Shown here in pieces: positions 14,597-27,500 of a stretch of 64,000 bases of DNA (position 1 is the first letter of the stretch; every line of letters starts with the position of its first letter). The position numbers and the translations under genes were made by a program. The stretch is taken from the NCBI RefSeq assembly GCF_020921035.1, contig NC_063158.1, forward strand, positions 26,391,962 to 26,455,961, written 5' to 3'. The notes under the pieces were generated by a model. That model was not told the DNA's origin and searched no databases. It saw only the letters and a list, made by a program, of their open reading frames with translations. The DNA is from Rhodamnia argentea. Taxonomy: Eukaryota > Streptophyta > Magnoliopsida > Myrtales > Myrtaceae.

Positions 14597-15470
14597 ATCG
14601 CGGAAGAGAGACAATACAAAGGTGAGTTGAAAGGCAAAGAGCTTCTCAGCTGTCAAGGACTGATCGTGTGGGAAGAGAGGAATTGTGTGCGGAGGATGGA
14701 GGATGTGGCGATGGGTGTTAAATGAGTTGCAGGAGAAGGGATGCAGTGGGCGCCAACCATTTTCTTGAAATGGTGTGTTTCGGCAGTTTTTTTTGCTGTT
14801 CCTGGTTTGTTTTTGCACATGGTTCGATGAAAGTGTCTTTTGCTTCATTTGGAGATCATCAACGGCCAGCCAGCAATCCACGTCACGCTCTTGTATTCCA
14901 GGAAAACGGCTTGTGTTAACTTAGAAAAAAGGGGATCGTCACGTGGACGATGCCACCTTAAGCATTCCTGATCACAGACAAAGTAGTGGCATCACGCACA
15001 AAGCGGAAACTGCCGAGGCCTGTCCGGAAGAGCTGAGTTTTCTATGGACGCGTCAAACTGCGGCTCGGACGTCACTGCTCATCGCGTCATGGAGCCGAGG
15101 GCTAGAGGTCAATTGAAGTGGGAATTAGACACGGTGATGAACCCGACCGTCCGGGTACACAGTGTAACAGACCAAATATATTCGGACAAACGGATTGGAA
15201 TTCGGTATAACATGATTGACTTGCCGTGGCACATCCTTTCGAATGCCAAAAACACGCTGATTAGAGATTAGTGATTTCAAGTTCCATACATGTTCCACCT
15301 AAAACTTGAAACTTACTTGTCGGAACGCATTTCTTATTTTTTGGAATTTAGAACCTATGTAGGTTCCAAGGTCAATACGAAGGTCTACCCGGGTTCTATT
15401 GTTTTGGCTAAGCCTAATACATATAGGGAGCGAATAGGTGTTTTTAATTTAACTCAGATAAATAATGCAG
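14597..15470. other. Intergenic, no gene seen
   Basis: 5' flank of the J-protein gene followed by low-complexity DNA. Short ORFs in several frames match no family I recognise. From about 15280 there are motifs (ACTTGAAAC, TTGGAATTTAGAACC) that resemble those near 16675-16800, suggesting repeat-derived DNA. Confidence 0.4.
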
Positions 15471-16830
15471 AATTAAAATAATCAAGAATCTTGTAATGCT
15501 TATACTAAATAGTAAATATAGGTGAGTAGATAGTAGAAGACAATGCACAAGAAATTATAGTGGTTTGGGTTTTTAGTAAGCCTACGTCCACTCTCCCACA
15601 CTAGCAACCTACTAGTTGTATTCTATTAAGTAATCGATGAGAGATTACGGAAAAAATGTGATCGCTTAATCATAAACACTTCCAAATGAAGGGAGTTGTG
15701 CTGGTCATCTCACTCTACACATTTAATCCTGTATCATACCTCTCATAAGATTTCAAGTAAACGCTTAAGTAGACAATTTTATCAAATAAAACTCTCTTGG
15801 AATAAGGATAATGAATTCTTGATCTCTCTTATCGGTTTTCGAGCTTTGTGCTCTTTACACTCCTCATCTTTCATAGCTCCCACTGGACGGAACCACTCCG
15901 AGGATCAACATCCAAAAACTAGCCGTTGGTTGATTGATAAAAATCACGAACCGTTAAGGTGAGAACAATCAGAATTTTGAGATGATTTGTTCACCCATAC
16001 AAATAAATCCTAGAATCCTTAAACTAAGCATCTAATAAATATAATTGTCTAACAAGTGGTTGCCAATCAATCAAGACTCATTGAATGGATAGTCTCAAGA
16101 ATATCTTTGAGATTGATTAGTCAATCAATTTAACTTAGGAACGCAATCCTAACTAGATAATTGACCATTAGCGGGGAAATTTAATCTGCTAAAATAAGCA
16201 AGAATAAGATTGATTAAACAATGAGGATAAAATTAGGGATCAAAATATATCTCGTCATGATTCTCGTATCGATGTCGTCCTTCACAAATCCCCGCTTCTA
16301 TCGGAATAGAAGCATTAGGCAAATTAAGTCTTTAAAGACATTGAGATATATTCAAAGAGAATCCTAAAAGCATAAATCAAAATCTTTTCAACAGAGTGTG
16401 GTAATTTTGTTTCCTTCAAAATTAAACTTCCCGATAGGTTTGTCCTATATTTTTAATTGAACGATTGTAGTGAATTATCACTTTTAATGACCATCAATGG
16501 TCATTACAATCTATTGATCATAATTCATATTTAAACACATGAATAAATATGAAATATTAATAAAGTAAAAGTCGCTATCATAAATATCGCTAGAAAAGGA
16601 AGCTCAAATTAGTGGTATCGAATCATGCACTCATCATCGGACATCATGGAATACGGCAAGATTGTCGGAAATGGAACTTGAAACCTATTTGTGGAAACAG
16701 ATTCCTCAATTTTTGAAATATAAAACTACCTTATATATCTTGAAACCTATAACCGGACCGATTCTCCATCGGCCCGATTCCAGGTTCCAGGGTTATTAGA
16801 GCCATGCTCACACCTAACACTAATATTTTT
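15471..16830. repeat. Degenerate repeat block, probably LTR-retrotransposon derived
   Basis: AT-rich DNA containing, at about 15545-15610, TATAGTGGTTTGGG followed by CCTACGTCCACTCTCC, a phrase common in plant copia LTRs; a related phrase (TTACGTGGTTCGA) occurs in the solo LTR near 45140. Near 16740-16810 the motif CCGGACCGATTC and then GAGCCATGCTCACA resembles, inverted, the GTGAGCATGGTTC block near 25660. No coding domain was found and ends could not be defined. Confidence 0.4.
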
Positions 16831-16998
16831 GTTGTGCGATAGCCCGCAGAAATGTAAGGGTAAACGTTACATTTAGGAAAAAGCATTCAGGGAATTACCT
16901 TGGAAAGCACCATAGTATGAAGGTCGCCAACCATGGTGAGGGGCTCACCCAGATCTGGGGGAGGGTGTTGACCCTCGCCCGCCATAGCTATAAAAAAA

Positions 16999-17393
16999 AA
17001 GGGGGGGAAAAGCCACTAAAAACCCTAAACTATGCTCATTGTGACACATTTACCCCAAACTTATGCTCGTGTGACACATTTACCCCAAACTTTTTGTTGT
17101 GACACTAAAAACTCCAAACTTATATTCTTGTGACACATTTACCTCAAAATTTTGAGGTAAATGTGTTACACTAATATAAGTTTAGGATTTTTTATGTCAC
17201 AAAAAAATATTTTGGGGTAAATATGTCACACGGGTATAAGTTTAGGGTTTTCAATGTCACAAGAAAAAGTTTGGGGTAAATGTGTCTCATGAGTAAAAAT
17301 TTGGGATTTTTGGTGTCACAAAAAAAAGTTTAGGGTAAATGTGTCACGGTTGGCATAGTTAAGGGTTTTTGGTAGTTTTTCCCCCAAAAAAAA
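16999..17393. repeat. Foldback element, family A, copy 2 (tandem units in both arms)
   Basis: Large imperfect palindrome. The left end GGGGGAAAAGCCACTAAAAA mirrors the right end TTTTGGTAGTTTTTCCCCC. The centre is the exact dyad ACCTCAAAA|TTTTGAGGT at 17141-17158. Both arms consist of 30-45-bp units with the core GTGACACATTTACCCCAAAC, facing one way on the left and the other way on the right. The right arm has about two more units than the left. A transcript would form a long hairpin. Confidence 0.75.
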
Positions 17394-17973
17394 AGGAAAA
17401 AACAAAATAGAAAATTTCAAAAAATTGTTAATTTTTTTTTTAAAAAAAATTGCTCACTCGAGCATTGGTCGTGTCACGAAGAATGACCAACATCTACAAC
17501 AGCAATTTCAGGCCAAAATTAACCGAATGGACTCAATTGGTAAAACGTGAAAATGTTTAAAACTCAATTGTCACGATTAAAAGATCTAGGACTAAATTAA
17601 CAAAATTGCAATAGATTTACGACTTTTTAGACATTTTTTCCATTTATTCTTTATATGTTCTTCCCTAATTAGTTCAAGAACTAATTCTTCTAAATAATCA
17701 ATCAGGAGAAATTGCATGGCCTTGAGAAATTAGTTAAATCATCGCTTAAAAGAATTCATGTATTTCGATTTTTTTTTTCTTTTCTTTTTTTTGGGTCAAA
17801 ATATTTAGATTTCTTCAATTTGCATTACTTTTGGAGTCTACAGAATTAGTTGACCCATAAATGTCAACGTTATGGTGATATAATTCTTGTAGCCTGCGCA
17901 ATCAAACAGAAACTGGGCAAGACATAAAGCCGAGCCGACGCCATATCGGGTTGATACGGTCGCATCCAATTCC
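17394..17973. other. AT-rich intergenic DNA with repeat scraps
   Basis: Poly-A/T tracts and, at 17520-17640, a sequence of the type TCAATTGGTAAAACG and GGACTAAATTAACAAAATTG, similar to blocks near 27430 and 47165. The 5' flank of the PPR gene begins here. No gene was recognised. Confidence 0.4.
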
Positions 17974-19987
17974 ATGTTCCCTCGGTGCGTTCTTTGCCTT
18001 CTCGTGATGAAGATGCAAACTTGGTGTCGCAAAACTGTTTCCTTCGCTTGTAACAAGTACGTGATTGCTGGATCAGTCGTCTCAAGGCCCGTTACCTCCT
18101 CCGCGACTCATGCAGCCGTCTCGGACCCAGATGCGTCAGAACCTGAGAGCTCGAATGAACCTTGTGTCATACAATCCAAGGACCTTCTTCGCAGAAGCTC
18201 AGGTCCTGGGACTGGGCTTCACGTCCTCGACTTATTCGATCGCGGTATGTTGCAGCCTGATCGAGCTCTTTACAACAGCATGCTCAGGAGATGTACCCAG
18301 TTGAAGAAGCTCAAAGAGGGGAAGTTGGTCAGTGCCCACGTTCTCAAGTCGATATTCAAGCATGATAGGCTGCTCCATAATACAATCCTCAATATGTATG
18401 CCAAGTGCGGCCTCATGGATGAAGCTCGGCAGTTGTTCGATGAAATGCCCGTGAGGGATGTGGTTACTTGGACTACTATGATAACTGGGTATTCCCAGAA
18501 CAACCAGTCTGATGGGGCGGTTGCTTTGTTTCCGCAGATGCTTTGGATGGGTTTGCAGCCAAATGAGTTTACATTGTCAAGCCTTCTCAAGGCTCTTGGG
18601 TTCTGGCCTAGCGATGAGTGCGGTAGGCAGCTTCATGCCTATTGTTTGAAATATGGATATTGCTCGAATCTTTATGTTGGTAGTGCTTTGGTTGACATGT
18701 ATGTTAGGCATGACCGGATTGACAAAGCCCAGTCAATTTTCTGTCTGCTAGTGAACAAGAATGAGGTATCGTGGAATGCTTTGATTGCTGGATATGCTAG
18801 GAAAGGCGAGGGCGAGCGCGCTCTTTTTATGCTCCAGGAGATGCTGAGGGCTGGTTTCGAACCCACTCATTTCACGTACTCCAGTGCGTTTGGTGCCTTA
18901 TCGGCTACCGGATCTTTGGAGCAGGGAAAATGGGTTCATGCACATATGATCAAATCAGGGGGGTCAGCTTATTGAATTTGTGGGAAATGCTCTCCTCGAC
19001 ATGTATGCGAAGTCCGGTAGCATTGAGGATGCTGAAAAAGTTTTTATAGGTTGTTGAGACAGGATTTAGTTTCTTGGAATTCACTGCTCACTGGATATGC
19101 TAAACATGGGCGTGGGAGGGAATGTGTGAGCAAATTTGAAGAAATGCGGAGGGATAGGAATTCAACCGAATAACATAACCTTCCTCTGTGTTCTGAATGC
19201 TTGTAGTCATGCTGGACTTTTGGACGAAGGGCAGTACTATTTCCATTTGATGAAGAAATATAATGTGGAGGCACGCATTGTGCATCATGTGACGATAGTT
19301 GATCTTCTGGGTCGAGCGGGTCTTTTGGATCGAGCGAAAAAGTTCATAGAGGAGATGCCTATTGAGCCTACTGCGGAAATTTGGGGGCATTGCTTGGTGC
19401 TTGTAGGATGCATAAAGACATGAAGTTGGGTGCATATGCGGCGGAGCGGGTTTTCGAGCTCAATCCCAATGATTCGGGGCCCCTCGTGTTGTTGTCTAAC
19501 ATATATGCCTCAGCGGGTAGATGGGGCGATGTGGTTAAAGTGAGAAGGATGATGCAGAAGAGTGGGGTGAAAAAGGAGCCCGCATGTAGTTGGGTGGATA
19601 TTGAGAACAAGGTCCATATGTTTGTGGCTAATGATGATTCTCATCCACATGGAAAAGAAATCCGAAAGATGTGGGAAGAAGTCAGTGCAAAGATCAAGGA
19701 GATGGGTTATGTTCCAGACACTAGCCATGTGCTTTTTCTTTGCGGACGAACAAGAGAGGGAATCGAGATTGCAACACCATAGTGAGAAGCTTGCTCTGGC
19801 ATTTGCAATTCTAAGTACACCCCCTGGATCTACCATCCGGATCAAGAAGAACATCAGAGTTTGTGGTGATTGTCACTCAGCATTTAAGTTGGCATCTAAG
19901 GTGTTGGATAGAGAAATCATCCTTAGAGATACCAATAGATTTCATCATTTCCATGATGGCTCCTGTTCTTGTGGGGACTATTGGTAA
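17974..19987 (+). pseudogene. PPR protein of the PLS-DYW class, broken by five frameshifts
   Basis: Reads as a complete DYW-class pentatricopeptide repeat protein, similar to the At3g24000 type: N-terminal presequence, DLLRRSSGPGTGLHVLDLF, PPR units (for example ARQLFDEMPVRDVVTWTTMI), E motifs, and a DYW deaminase-like domain with [18 protein letters not shown] and a terminal CGDYW. Such proteins bind organellar RNA and often direct C-to-U editing. The frame breaks by one base near 18963 (extra G in a G run), 19045 (missing T in a T run), 19109 (extra A), 19385 (missing G in a G run) and 19741 (extra base in a T-rich run). Each break returns to the conserved frame and there are no other disablements. 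Either a young pseudogene or uncorrected sequence error. Confidence 0.85.
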
Positions 19988-22002
19988 TGCAAGCTAGAAT
20001 GCATAACCCTATAAGGTTGACTGGTTATTAGTGATTCTATTGCTTACTTACCTGCTGCTTTCATCGGCCATAAATTCGAATCAATGGCTTCGCCTGCTTG
20101 GCGCGCCCCAAGCAGGTGTTTTGCCCTGCAATAGTTGTAATGAAGGGTCTGGGGAGTTGGTGGAATAAGAGAGCCCCCTTAGGCAGCTCCAAAAAAGAAG
20201 GTCGGCATGTGGAAATGTTGGATTTTTAAGGACCAAGGCTATGGTGAATCTTGGAAAGCCAGAGAGTAGAGTTTTTGCGATTGTGGTAATCAATCAGCCC
20301 ACCAACTATTTATTGAGCTTTGTGATATGGCAGCAAAGAAAAGGATTATCAGCCTGGTTGCATGGTATGTTGATTGTCATCTTGGATCAAGCGATAGTCC
20401 ATTTTGCATCAATATCTAAGGGATTCTTTGGTTTGGGCCGATGAAGCTTCAACAGGAAACACACAAGGTTAGGATGGTATCCCGATTGATGGTTTGCATG
20501 CTCATTGCAGATACAAAAGTTATAGCTTGTGCATGCTCATACCGAACTTAGATTTTATACGTCTGGATTGACTTGAATCTCAGTTGAGAGCCTATTCTTT
20601 TGTTAATTTTTGTTCACTCAGACAAGGCGATCAAGTGGTGAAGCTTGATATGAAGCAGAAGACGATTCTCATGCTAGAAAAGCATGGTCTTTTCTATCAA
20701 AGGCATGAATCAATCCAAAGGAAATCATAAGTGAAGATTGGGTTGAAAGCGGATAACAAGGAAGCAAGGAGCAACCTTCTGAGGTTGGCCAGACGTATGC
20801 CCATTTAGTTGCCATTAGAATTAGCAACTCTTTTTTGTTAATTGCCCATGTCAAATGGACAGCTTTCCCATGTCAATGGACAGTGTTCACGCATATCACA
20901 GAGTAGGCATTCAAATGTCGAATTTGACGGAACTGAGGCCTCGCAAGCTGCATGTTGTTTCAAGGTTCAAGGTTGAACGGTACTGAATCTCCCTAGGTCA
21001 AATTTAGGTGCCCGATAGGAAATGTGTCTTCTGCATCATGTGAGACAGTGGGTGATGTATCTTGTATCTCGTTCAGTTTCAATTTTGATCCGCTTCATTG
21101 TTCAGCAGTGTAAAACCATAGAATCAATTATTTGCAATTTCGTATCTCTCCTCCTCCTCCCTGATCTCTTCATTTAAGCATAGCTTCCCTGTGTTTCGCC
21201 ATGGTTTCATTTACATAGGCTTGGTACCGAGGGCCGAATGGCGGCAAAATGAGGGTGAATTTAAAGAGGTAAAATTCACATCATTTAGTTCTTGATTCTC
21301 ATCTTTCTGTCTTTTACTGGAGTCATTTTCAAGGGTCTTGGACATTGTCCGTATAGTTGCCCAAATTCGGACATTTCATAACAATTAAAACGCATACACA
21401 GTAGTATGTTTCATGCCTTGCTGTTGCATGAAAAGTGCCAGATACAGGGTTTGTTGGTAAATCGGCTTTTTCTCCTTTCTCCCTCTTACAAAGTGAAGAA
21501 AAAGACAAATGGACAAAGGCGGTTTCGCACCCGAAAAAGCTCGTCTCTCGCTCATCATCCGGCCATGAATTAACAATGAATTGACAGAGAGATTAAGGAC
21601 AAAAGGTTGAGCTTTAAACTAGGGCTTTTCGAGTGATGGTTACGTTGGATTTACCTAGACAAGTCAATCATCAAGCTCTTTCTTAACCCCCCAAAACTGT
21701 TCCAAAGGCTGTGCTCTCAAGGCATGCCTTTCCTCCAACGGCTAACTTGACGGGAACTTGCTTTCCTAAAGAGATTTCTTTTGATATAAATTCAGTGAAA
21801 GCTCTCGTACCATATCGATCGGTCAGGCTACGAAAACATGCACCTGACATTACATAGCATGTTAGAAGATTGAATCTTGCATTGGAATGTTCAAATTTAC
21901 ATTCATCCTAGGGAAATGAAGGGTTATGGTTGACGATGAAAAAAAAAAAAAGGAAAATACAAAAAGAAGTTTCAGGTGAGGTTGTGTGTGGGTGTGGCTG
22001 TA
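19988..22002. other. Intergenic, no gene seen
   Basis: 3' flank of the PPR locus and AT-rich DNA. Scattered short ORFs only; no repeat family or RNA gene was identified. The last part is the upstream region of the gene at 22.8 kb. Confidence 0.45.
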
Positions 22003-22005
22003 GGG

Positions 22006-22041
<36 letters not shown>

Positions 22042-22049
22042 GAGAGAAG
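22003..22049. repeat. (GA)n microsatellite
   Basis: GA dinucleotides with a single GGG interruption. A-rich tracts follow at 22206-22224 and 22312-22346. Such tracts are common in plant 5' UTRs and this one precedes the gene at 22765. Confidence 0.85.
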
Positions 22050-22764
22050 AAGGAGGTGACCCTTGGCAACTGCGTGGCAAGAAAAGAGCAGAAGGTGTGC
22101 CTTGGTGGACTGCGAGGCAACCAAGGGAACGAGAAACGCTCTTGCATGGTGGTGTCTTCACCTTCACTAATTTTAGTCCCCCCCTCTCAAAAAACACCAA
22201 CACCAACAAAAAAAAAAAAAAAAAGATTTAAGCAGCTTCAGGCGTTTCAAATCCCCCCCGCAAAAACAGCAACCACCTTCACCTTCTCCTTCATCCTTCC
22301 TTGCTGCACCCAAAAAAAAAAAAAGGAAAAAAAAAAGAAAAAAAAGTTTATATAAAGGTACGTGTGTTAGCTGTACATCTATGTCTCTCTGTTGAGATAA
22401 CAATTCAAGTTGGAGCTGGTGACGAAGGAAGAGCAACTGCTGCATTGACAGGTTTGGCTACAAAAAAGCCTGAATCTTGTTCATCTGAATTCTGGGTCTT
22501 GTTTGTTTATCCATCTTTTTTCTGCCCACTCGAGTAATGTTGTCCACTGGTTTGAAGTTGTGTAAATTCTTTCTTTTGCCATTCATGGTTGTGCAAGAAT
22601 CATGTTTTGGCTTGCAATGATTTGCTTTCTACCTTCACAAATTTCACTGCCAACTCATTCTATGCATATCCATACCAGATCAATGTTCTTTTGATGGGTC
22701 TCATCTTGCATGGATTTTGATTGGGTGCCGGTAAATTGTTTTCTTGACAGAAAGCTGAGTGAAA

Positions 22765-23154
22765 ATGATGGAGCCGCAGAGCAGGAAAAGAGGGAGGGAA
22801 GGAGATATGGAAGACAAGAAGATTGACACCTCAGACAACTCCTCGAGGAGGCAATTAGGTGGTGTTAGTTATGAGCACAGCAACAATCACGAGGATCACA
22901 GAGACAAAAAGCTAGAGGATAAGAGTAATTGCCATGATGAAGCTTTGGACGAGTGGGATTATTGCATGTCCTCCTTGGGAGTGTTTGATTTCCCATGGCT
23001 GAGGGAAGGCGATGGCATGATCTTCGGGTCGGAGGAGGACGGCGAGAGCAGAGTCGAGGACGCGTTCGCGTTCTCGCTCTCGCTGTCTTTCACGGCTGAC
23101 CATGGCATGGAGTTCTGCGAGCCATTGTCGTGCCAGAACTCGGCCTTTTGCTAG
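22765..23154 (+). CDS. Unrecognised small acidic plant protein
   Basis: I do not recognise this gene. The first ATG, at 22765, follows a good acceptor (TTCTTGACAG ending 22750); the donor AAG|GTACG at about 22357 suggests a 5'-UTR intron of about 394 bp. The 130-aa product begins MMEPQSRKRGREGDMEDKK (basic then acidic) and contains DEWDYCMSSLGVFDFPW and an alanine/serine stretch. It stops at 23154. A different frame stays open from about 23100 to 23300 and encodes a plausible acidic continuation (SPGDDHDMSSPEQQ, then GLDCIWSSVLNQPL), so the true C-terminus may be reached by a one-base shift or an unseen intron. No function is proposed. Confidence 0.45.
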   Translation: MMEPQSRKRGREGDMEDKKIDTSDNSSRRQLGGVSYEHSNNHEDHRDKKLEDKSNCHDEALDEWDYCMSSLGVFDFPWLREGDGMIFGSEEDGESRVEDAFAFSLSLSFTADHGMEFCEPLSCQNSAFC

Positions 23155-23300
23155 ATTCACCTGGCGACTCACCGGGCGACGATCATGACATGTCATCCCC
23201 GGAACAACAACAGATATCGGCGCAAGGCGGTGATGATTTGGAGGGGCTGGATTGCATTTGGAGCTCCGTCCTCAATCAGCCGCTTCAAGGAGGGTTCTGA

Positions 23301-23634
23301 ATCAACTCGACATTGCAATCCTCGACATATATCATCCAATTTTCACTTTTCATATAGTCTTCTTTTTCCCTTTGTTTGCTTGTTCTTGTTTACATTAATA
23401 CTCCATCTGCATAGTTAACAAATGGACTTTTCAATAGTTCTTCAAGAAAAAACGTGACAATTCTCAAATTTGTCAGAAGTTAAATCAGTTTTGAGAGGAG
23501 TCTAATTGACAGTCTTCAATATGGACCGACAATTCATGTTGTGAATCTCACCAGAGAAGGAAGCCAATTAATGCTTGATATAGTTCCAAGGACAATGACT
23601 ATGAGCAACTACATCTGGAGTAGAACTTTATTCA
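23301..23634. other. 3' flank of the acidic-protein gene
   Basis: AT-rich DNA with no ORF of note, ending at the left edge of the Harbinger-like element. Confidence 0.4.
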
Positions 23635-24597
23635 GGCTCCATTTATTTCATAAAAATATTTTTTTGAGAATATATTTTTATTTTTCGGCATTTGTATCGA
23701 TGGAATTTTTTTTTAGTGAATATTAAAATTTTTCCTACCAAAGCTTAAATTTTGACAAATAATTTTCTCTTTAAAAAATCGGAAATCATTATTTAGACTT
23801 AAACTAAAAACCCTGCGTTTGAGCACGGAAACCTCAACGCTCATTCTTGAGCTCTTGGCAACTGGGGCTGATTTCTCGTCACTTGGGCTCGGGTCTATCG
23901 AGGCTGGACCGGGGACTTTGGCACCCTAGTTCGGGTCCATCTAGGCTCTTGTCGAGACCCCGCCATCGCACCTTGGGTCCATTGAGGTCAAGCCCAAGAA
24001 ACTAGTGTCCATACTAGAGACGCTAGACCCGATAATATCGAGGCCAAGCCCTAGTCCTTGAGCTCATTCCCAGATCCATTGAGGTCAAATTTTTTGTAAA
24101 TTGTTTAAATTTTTGAATGGTTTATTTTTATTTTCTTTATTTCTTTTCCTTTTTCATTCTTCCTCGTCCGATTGCTAAGCTTAGCAACCAGCCACAAACA
24201 CAAGTTGGAGAGCTCGAGCTCGCCGGATCCCGATGAGGTCGGCCCTCGCCTATGGCCTATCACCTGCCGTCGCCAAGGCCGATGACCAATGGAGGAAAGA
24301 GGAAAAGGGAAAAAAAAGGAAAAGAAATTTCAAAACCTCAATTTAAAAAAAATTAGAAAATTATTCACATTAGCGCTGGTTGTGCCATGTAAGAATGCTA
24401 GGTCAATATCAGCGATTTCCGACCAAACCACAAAGAAAAAAATTAAATGAAAATTTTCTTATCAAATGATAAAAAAATATTTTTCTCTTCATTTTCAAAT
24501 CTTAGCCAAATACTGAAAAATATTATCATTTTTCTGAAAAATAATTTTCAAAAATAATTTCCAAAAAAGTCATAATTTTCACAAAATAAATGGAGCC
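23635..24597. mobile_element. Non-autonomous Harbinger-like element, copy 1
   Basis: Terminal inverted repeats GGCTCCATTTATTT and AAATAAATGGAGCC match across 14 bp. They are flanked by TCA on the left and TAA on the right, a decayed 3-bp target duplication of the TWA type. Outer parts are AT-rich; the core (23810-24300) is GC-rich with repeated GGGTCCATCGAGGC-like phrases. No transposase. A related element at 46233 has an exact TTA duplication, supporting a PIF/Harbinger (Tourist-like) assignment. Confidence 0.55.
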
Positions 24598-27500
24598 TAA
24601 AGATTACATGAGCATATGATTAAATGTAAAGTCATTTTCCTAAAACTTTGTGTATAGAGTGAGGGTTTTTTTTTTTCTTTCTATAGACTGAGCTTGCTAG
24701 TCCCAACGTATACCGATTTAAGATTTTGGGCCTCCTTTTCAAGTTGGGCTCGATTTAGGCCTCCAAGCTTAAAAGGCCAACCTTACCTACTATAAAGATT
24801 TTGATCTACTGTTACCATCTATGTTTTGATTTTCTTGTAGATGCTATTTGTGACTGAAATTTTTAAGAATCTTCATCCCTATTATGTTTTTGTACTGGTG
24901 ATTGCATTAGCATATGATTGGGATTTGCAGGTTTTGATCTTAAAAAGTAAGATATATCACTTAATTTAGGAGGTGAATCTTTTTTTTGAAAACTCGATCC
25001 TAACCAAACCAAACCAAACCAAACGGAACAATTTTCCCATGATCCAAGACGAGCTTCCTCATCAAGTTCCGAGGCTTTGGATCCACTAAGTTTGGGCTGG
25101 GCCTAAACTTTGAACTTGCCTGTCTCATGGTTCCTGTTTAGATCCCAATCACACGGCATTTCTCAGCAAAAGACTTCAAACCAACTAAACTAAACATCTC
25201 CTCCATGTGTCCCACCCCCACATGTTGAAAATGCCATTTGCAGATACCATAATGCTGATGACATCCATTCTGGTTTGCAAACTTGATTTTTAAAGTAATA
25301 TATCTGACCAAAAAAAAAAAACTTGATTTTTTAAGTAACATGACGAGTTCTTATTCAGTATCGCATATGACTTCAGGATTCGACTAACAGTTACGATAAA
25401 CTGAATTTGTAAACGTGCAAAATAAAGTGAGAAAAAGAAAAGGGAACGACGAGGTGAATATAGTCCGATGCGTTGAATACTGAACTTGTGTTGGTTTCGA
25501 GAAAAATTTCACAATAAAGGAAAATACTTTTCAAAAAAAATATTTTTTAGGAAAATGTTTTTGCTTCTTAAAGTTTGGGAATTCTTTTTTTCTTTCATTG
25601 TGAATAATTTTTAGTTGAGTGATCATTTTTAACAAACCAAATATGTCAAAATTAAGAGTGAGCATGGTTCTATGATAGCACCGTGAACCGAAGAATCGAA
25701 CAAGTAGAAACAAGATAGGTTTCGGGTTCGAAATATTGGGGAATCAATTTTAATAGGCGAGGTTACTAGATTTGTTGAAACCTAGAACAAGTCTTTATGT
25801 TTTTTTTTTTTATTTAGGAAAATGCTTCATTGATGATCTTGTCAATTATTTTCGACCATAGATCCACACATCATCACCGCGTATTTTGCATAAAACACTC
25901 ACTAATTGAAAGATCGAGATTAGAAATAATGACGAGTACTATCATATTATCGGTGAATCATTAGTCCGAGCTTTTATTTCGGGCGATATTCATAGCTAAG
26001 ACTTTTACTTTGCTAATGTTTCATATTCTTCGTGTATCTAAATATGAGTTGCGGTAAGTGGATTGCAACATCAAACGATAGTCATTAAAGGTGATACTTG
26101 GCTGCAATCGTTCAATTAAAAAAACACGTGAAACCTAGATAGACTTTGGAATCAACCTTAAAACCTGTGATACGATAGGTTCATAATTCCAATAAACGGG
26201 GAACCACTTCCGACCGATAAGTTTCATGTTCCGGGTGAAATCTAAAAAAAAAAACAAAAAACCTGAAATCGTTCTCCCTCGGTGAAAGTTCATGGTACTA
26301 TTTCGCAGAGGATTCTTTCATTCAAATAAGACCCCTGGAAACAATTCTCGCTAAAGGACATGAGTAATATAGGCACAGAGGAGAGCAACTCCAATGGTGA
26401 CTGACTGCTCAGTGCTCACCCTAAGAGAGAGAGAGAGAGAGAGAGAACTAACAAGCATGATGTGATTTAATGTTTGTGGGGTTTTGGTTTTGGGGGGTGG
26501 GCTTTTCCTCAACGGCATTGCACGAACAGACAGCCTCTGCCACACAGCCGTTGTGCCGACACTATCGGTCCTAGCGCCCTTCTCCTTCATTATCATTCCC
26601 TATTCCTTCTCAACAATTATTTTATTCTTCATTTTTTAAATAATAATTTATTAGTTTAATTTTTTTGCTAAAAGAGGGTGTCAATTTAGAAAAAAAGAAG
26701 AAGAAAAAAAAAGAAACGGGGTCTTGTCCTATAAACGACTGGTCGTTTTCTAATTATGCAGGCTTCCAATCCAGATGCCTAGGGTTGGTTGGGAGAATGC
26801 ATGCATGCATTAGTCCCTATCTTAGTTGCCATATACTCGACAAATATAATAATGTAGTTCGTTAAAATTTTTATTTTTGTCTCTATAGAGTGCTAGTTTC
26901 AGCTTTGCCTATGTCCTAAGTTAACACTAATATGGCTGTTGGACCATGTGGGGATACATCATTTGAGCACTTAGTTCAGGTGCCCTAGGCTTTTGAATTG
27001 ATCTCTTGCCCTCGCCACATTCAAAGATTGACGTGAATGTTGCCAAGACGGTGCCGTTTTGAGTCTTAATAAAAACCACAATGCCTATGATCTGATATAC
27101 ATCAATTGCCACAGTGCTTTTTTTTTTTTTTTTTTTAAGTTTTAGGAGTTAAATAATCGCTCAAGAAGTTATATGATCAAAGCATCTTGGAATAATATGA
27201 AAAAATAATATGTGTAAAAGAACAAATATTTTCAAATGGACACGAAACACGGCGCGTCGGTACGCTCTAAGCTAACGTTGGAAGACAATAAGAAATTTCA
27301 TAATGCTTGTGTTGTTATACAATGATTGAATTGCTCATTTATCTTTTGGATCGAGAAACTAAAAACCTTAAATTCCTTAGTTCATTTACTGTTCACAAAT
27401 AGGCATTTATCACGATCGCTATCTTTCATTTGTATTATGGGAAAATTACCAAAAAAAGTTATAAGCTTATTAGACTCGTACCAATTCAATCATAAACCTT

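Noticed and set aside
21862-22355. ORFs across the (GA)n tract
   Set aside because: Low-complexity translation of a microsatellite (Ser-Leu or Arg-Glu runs).
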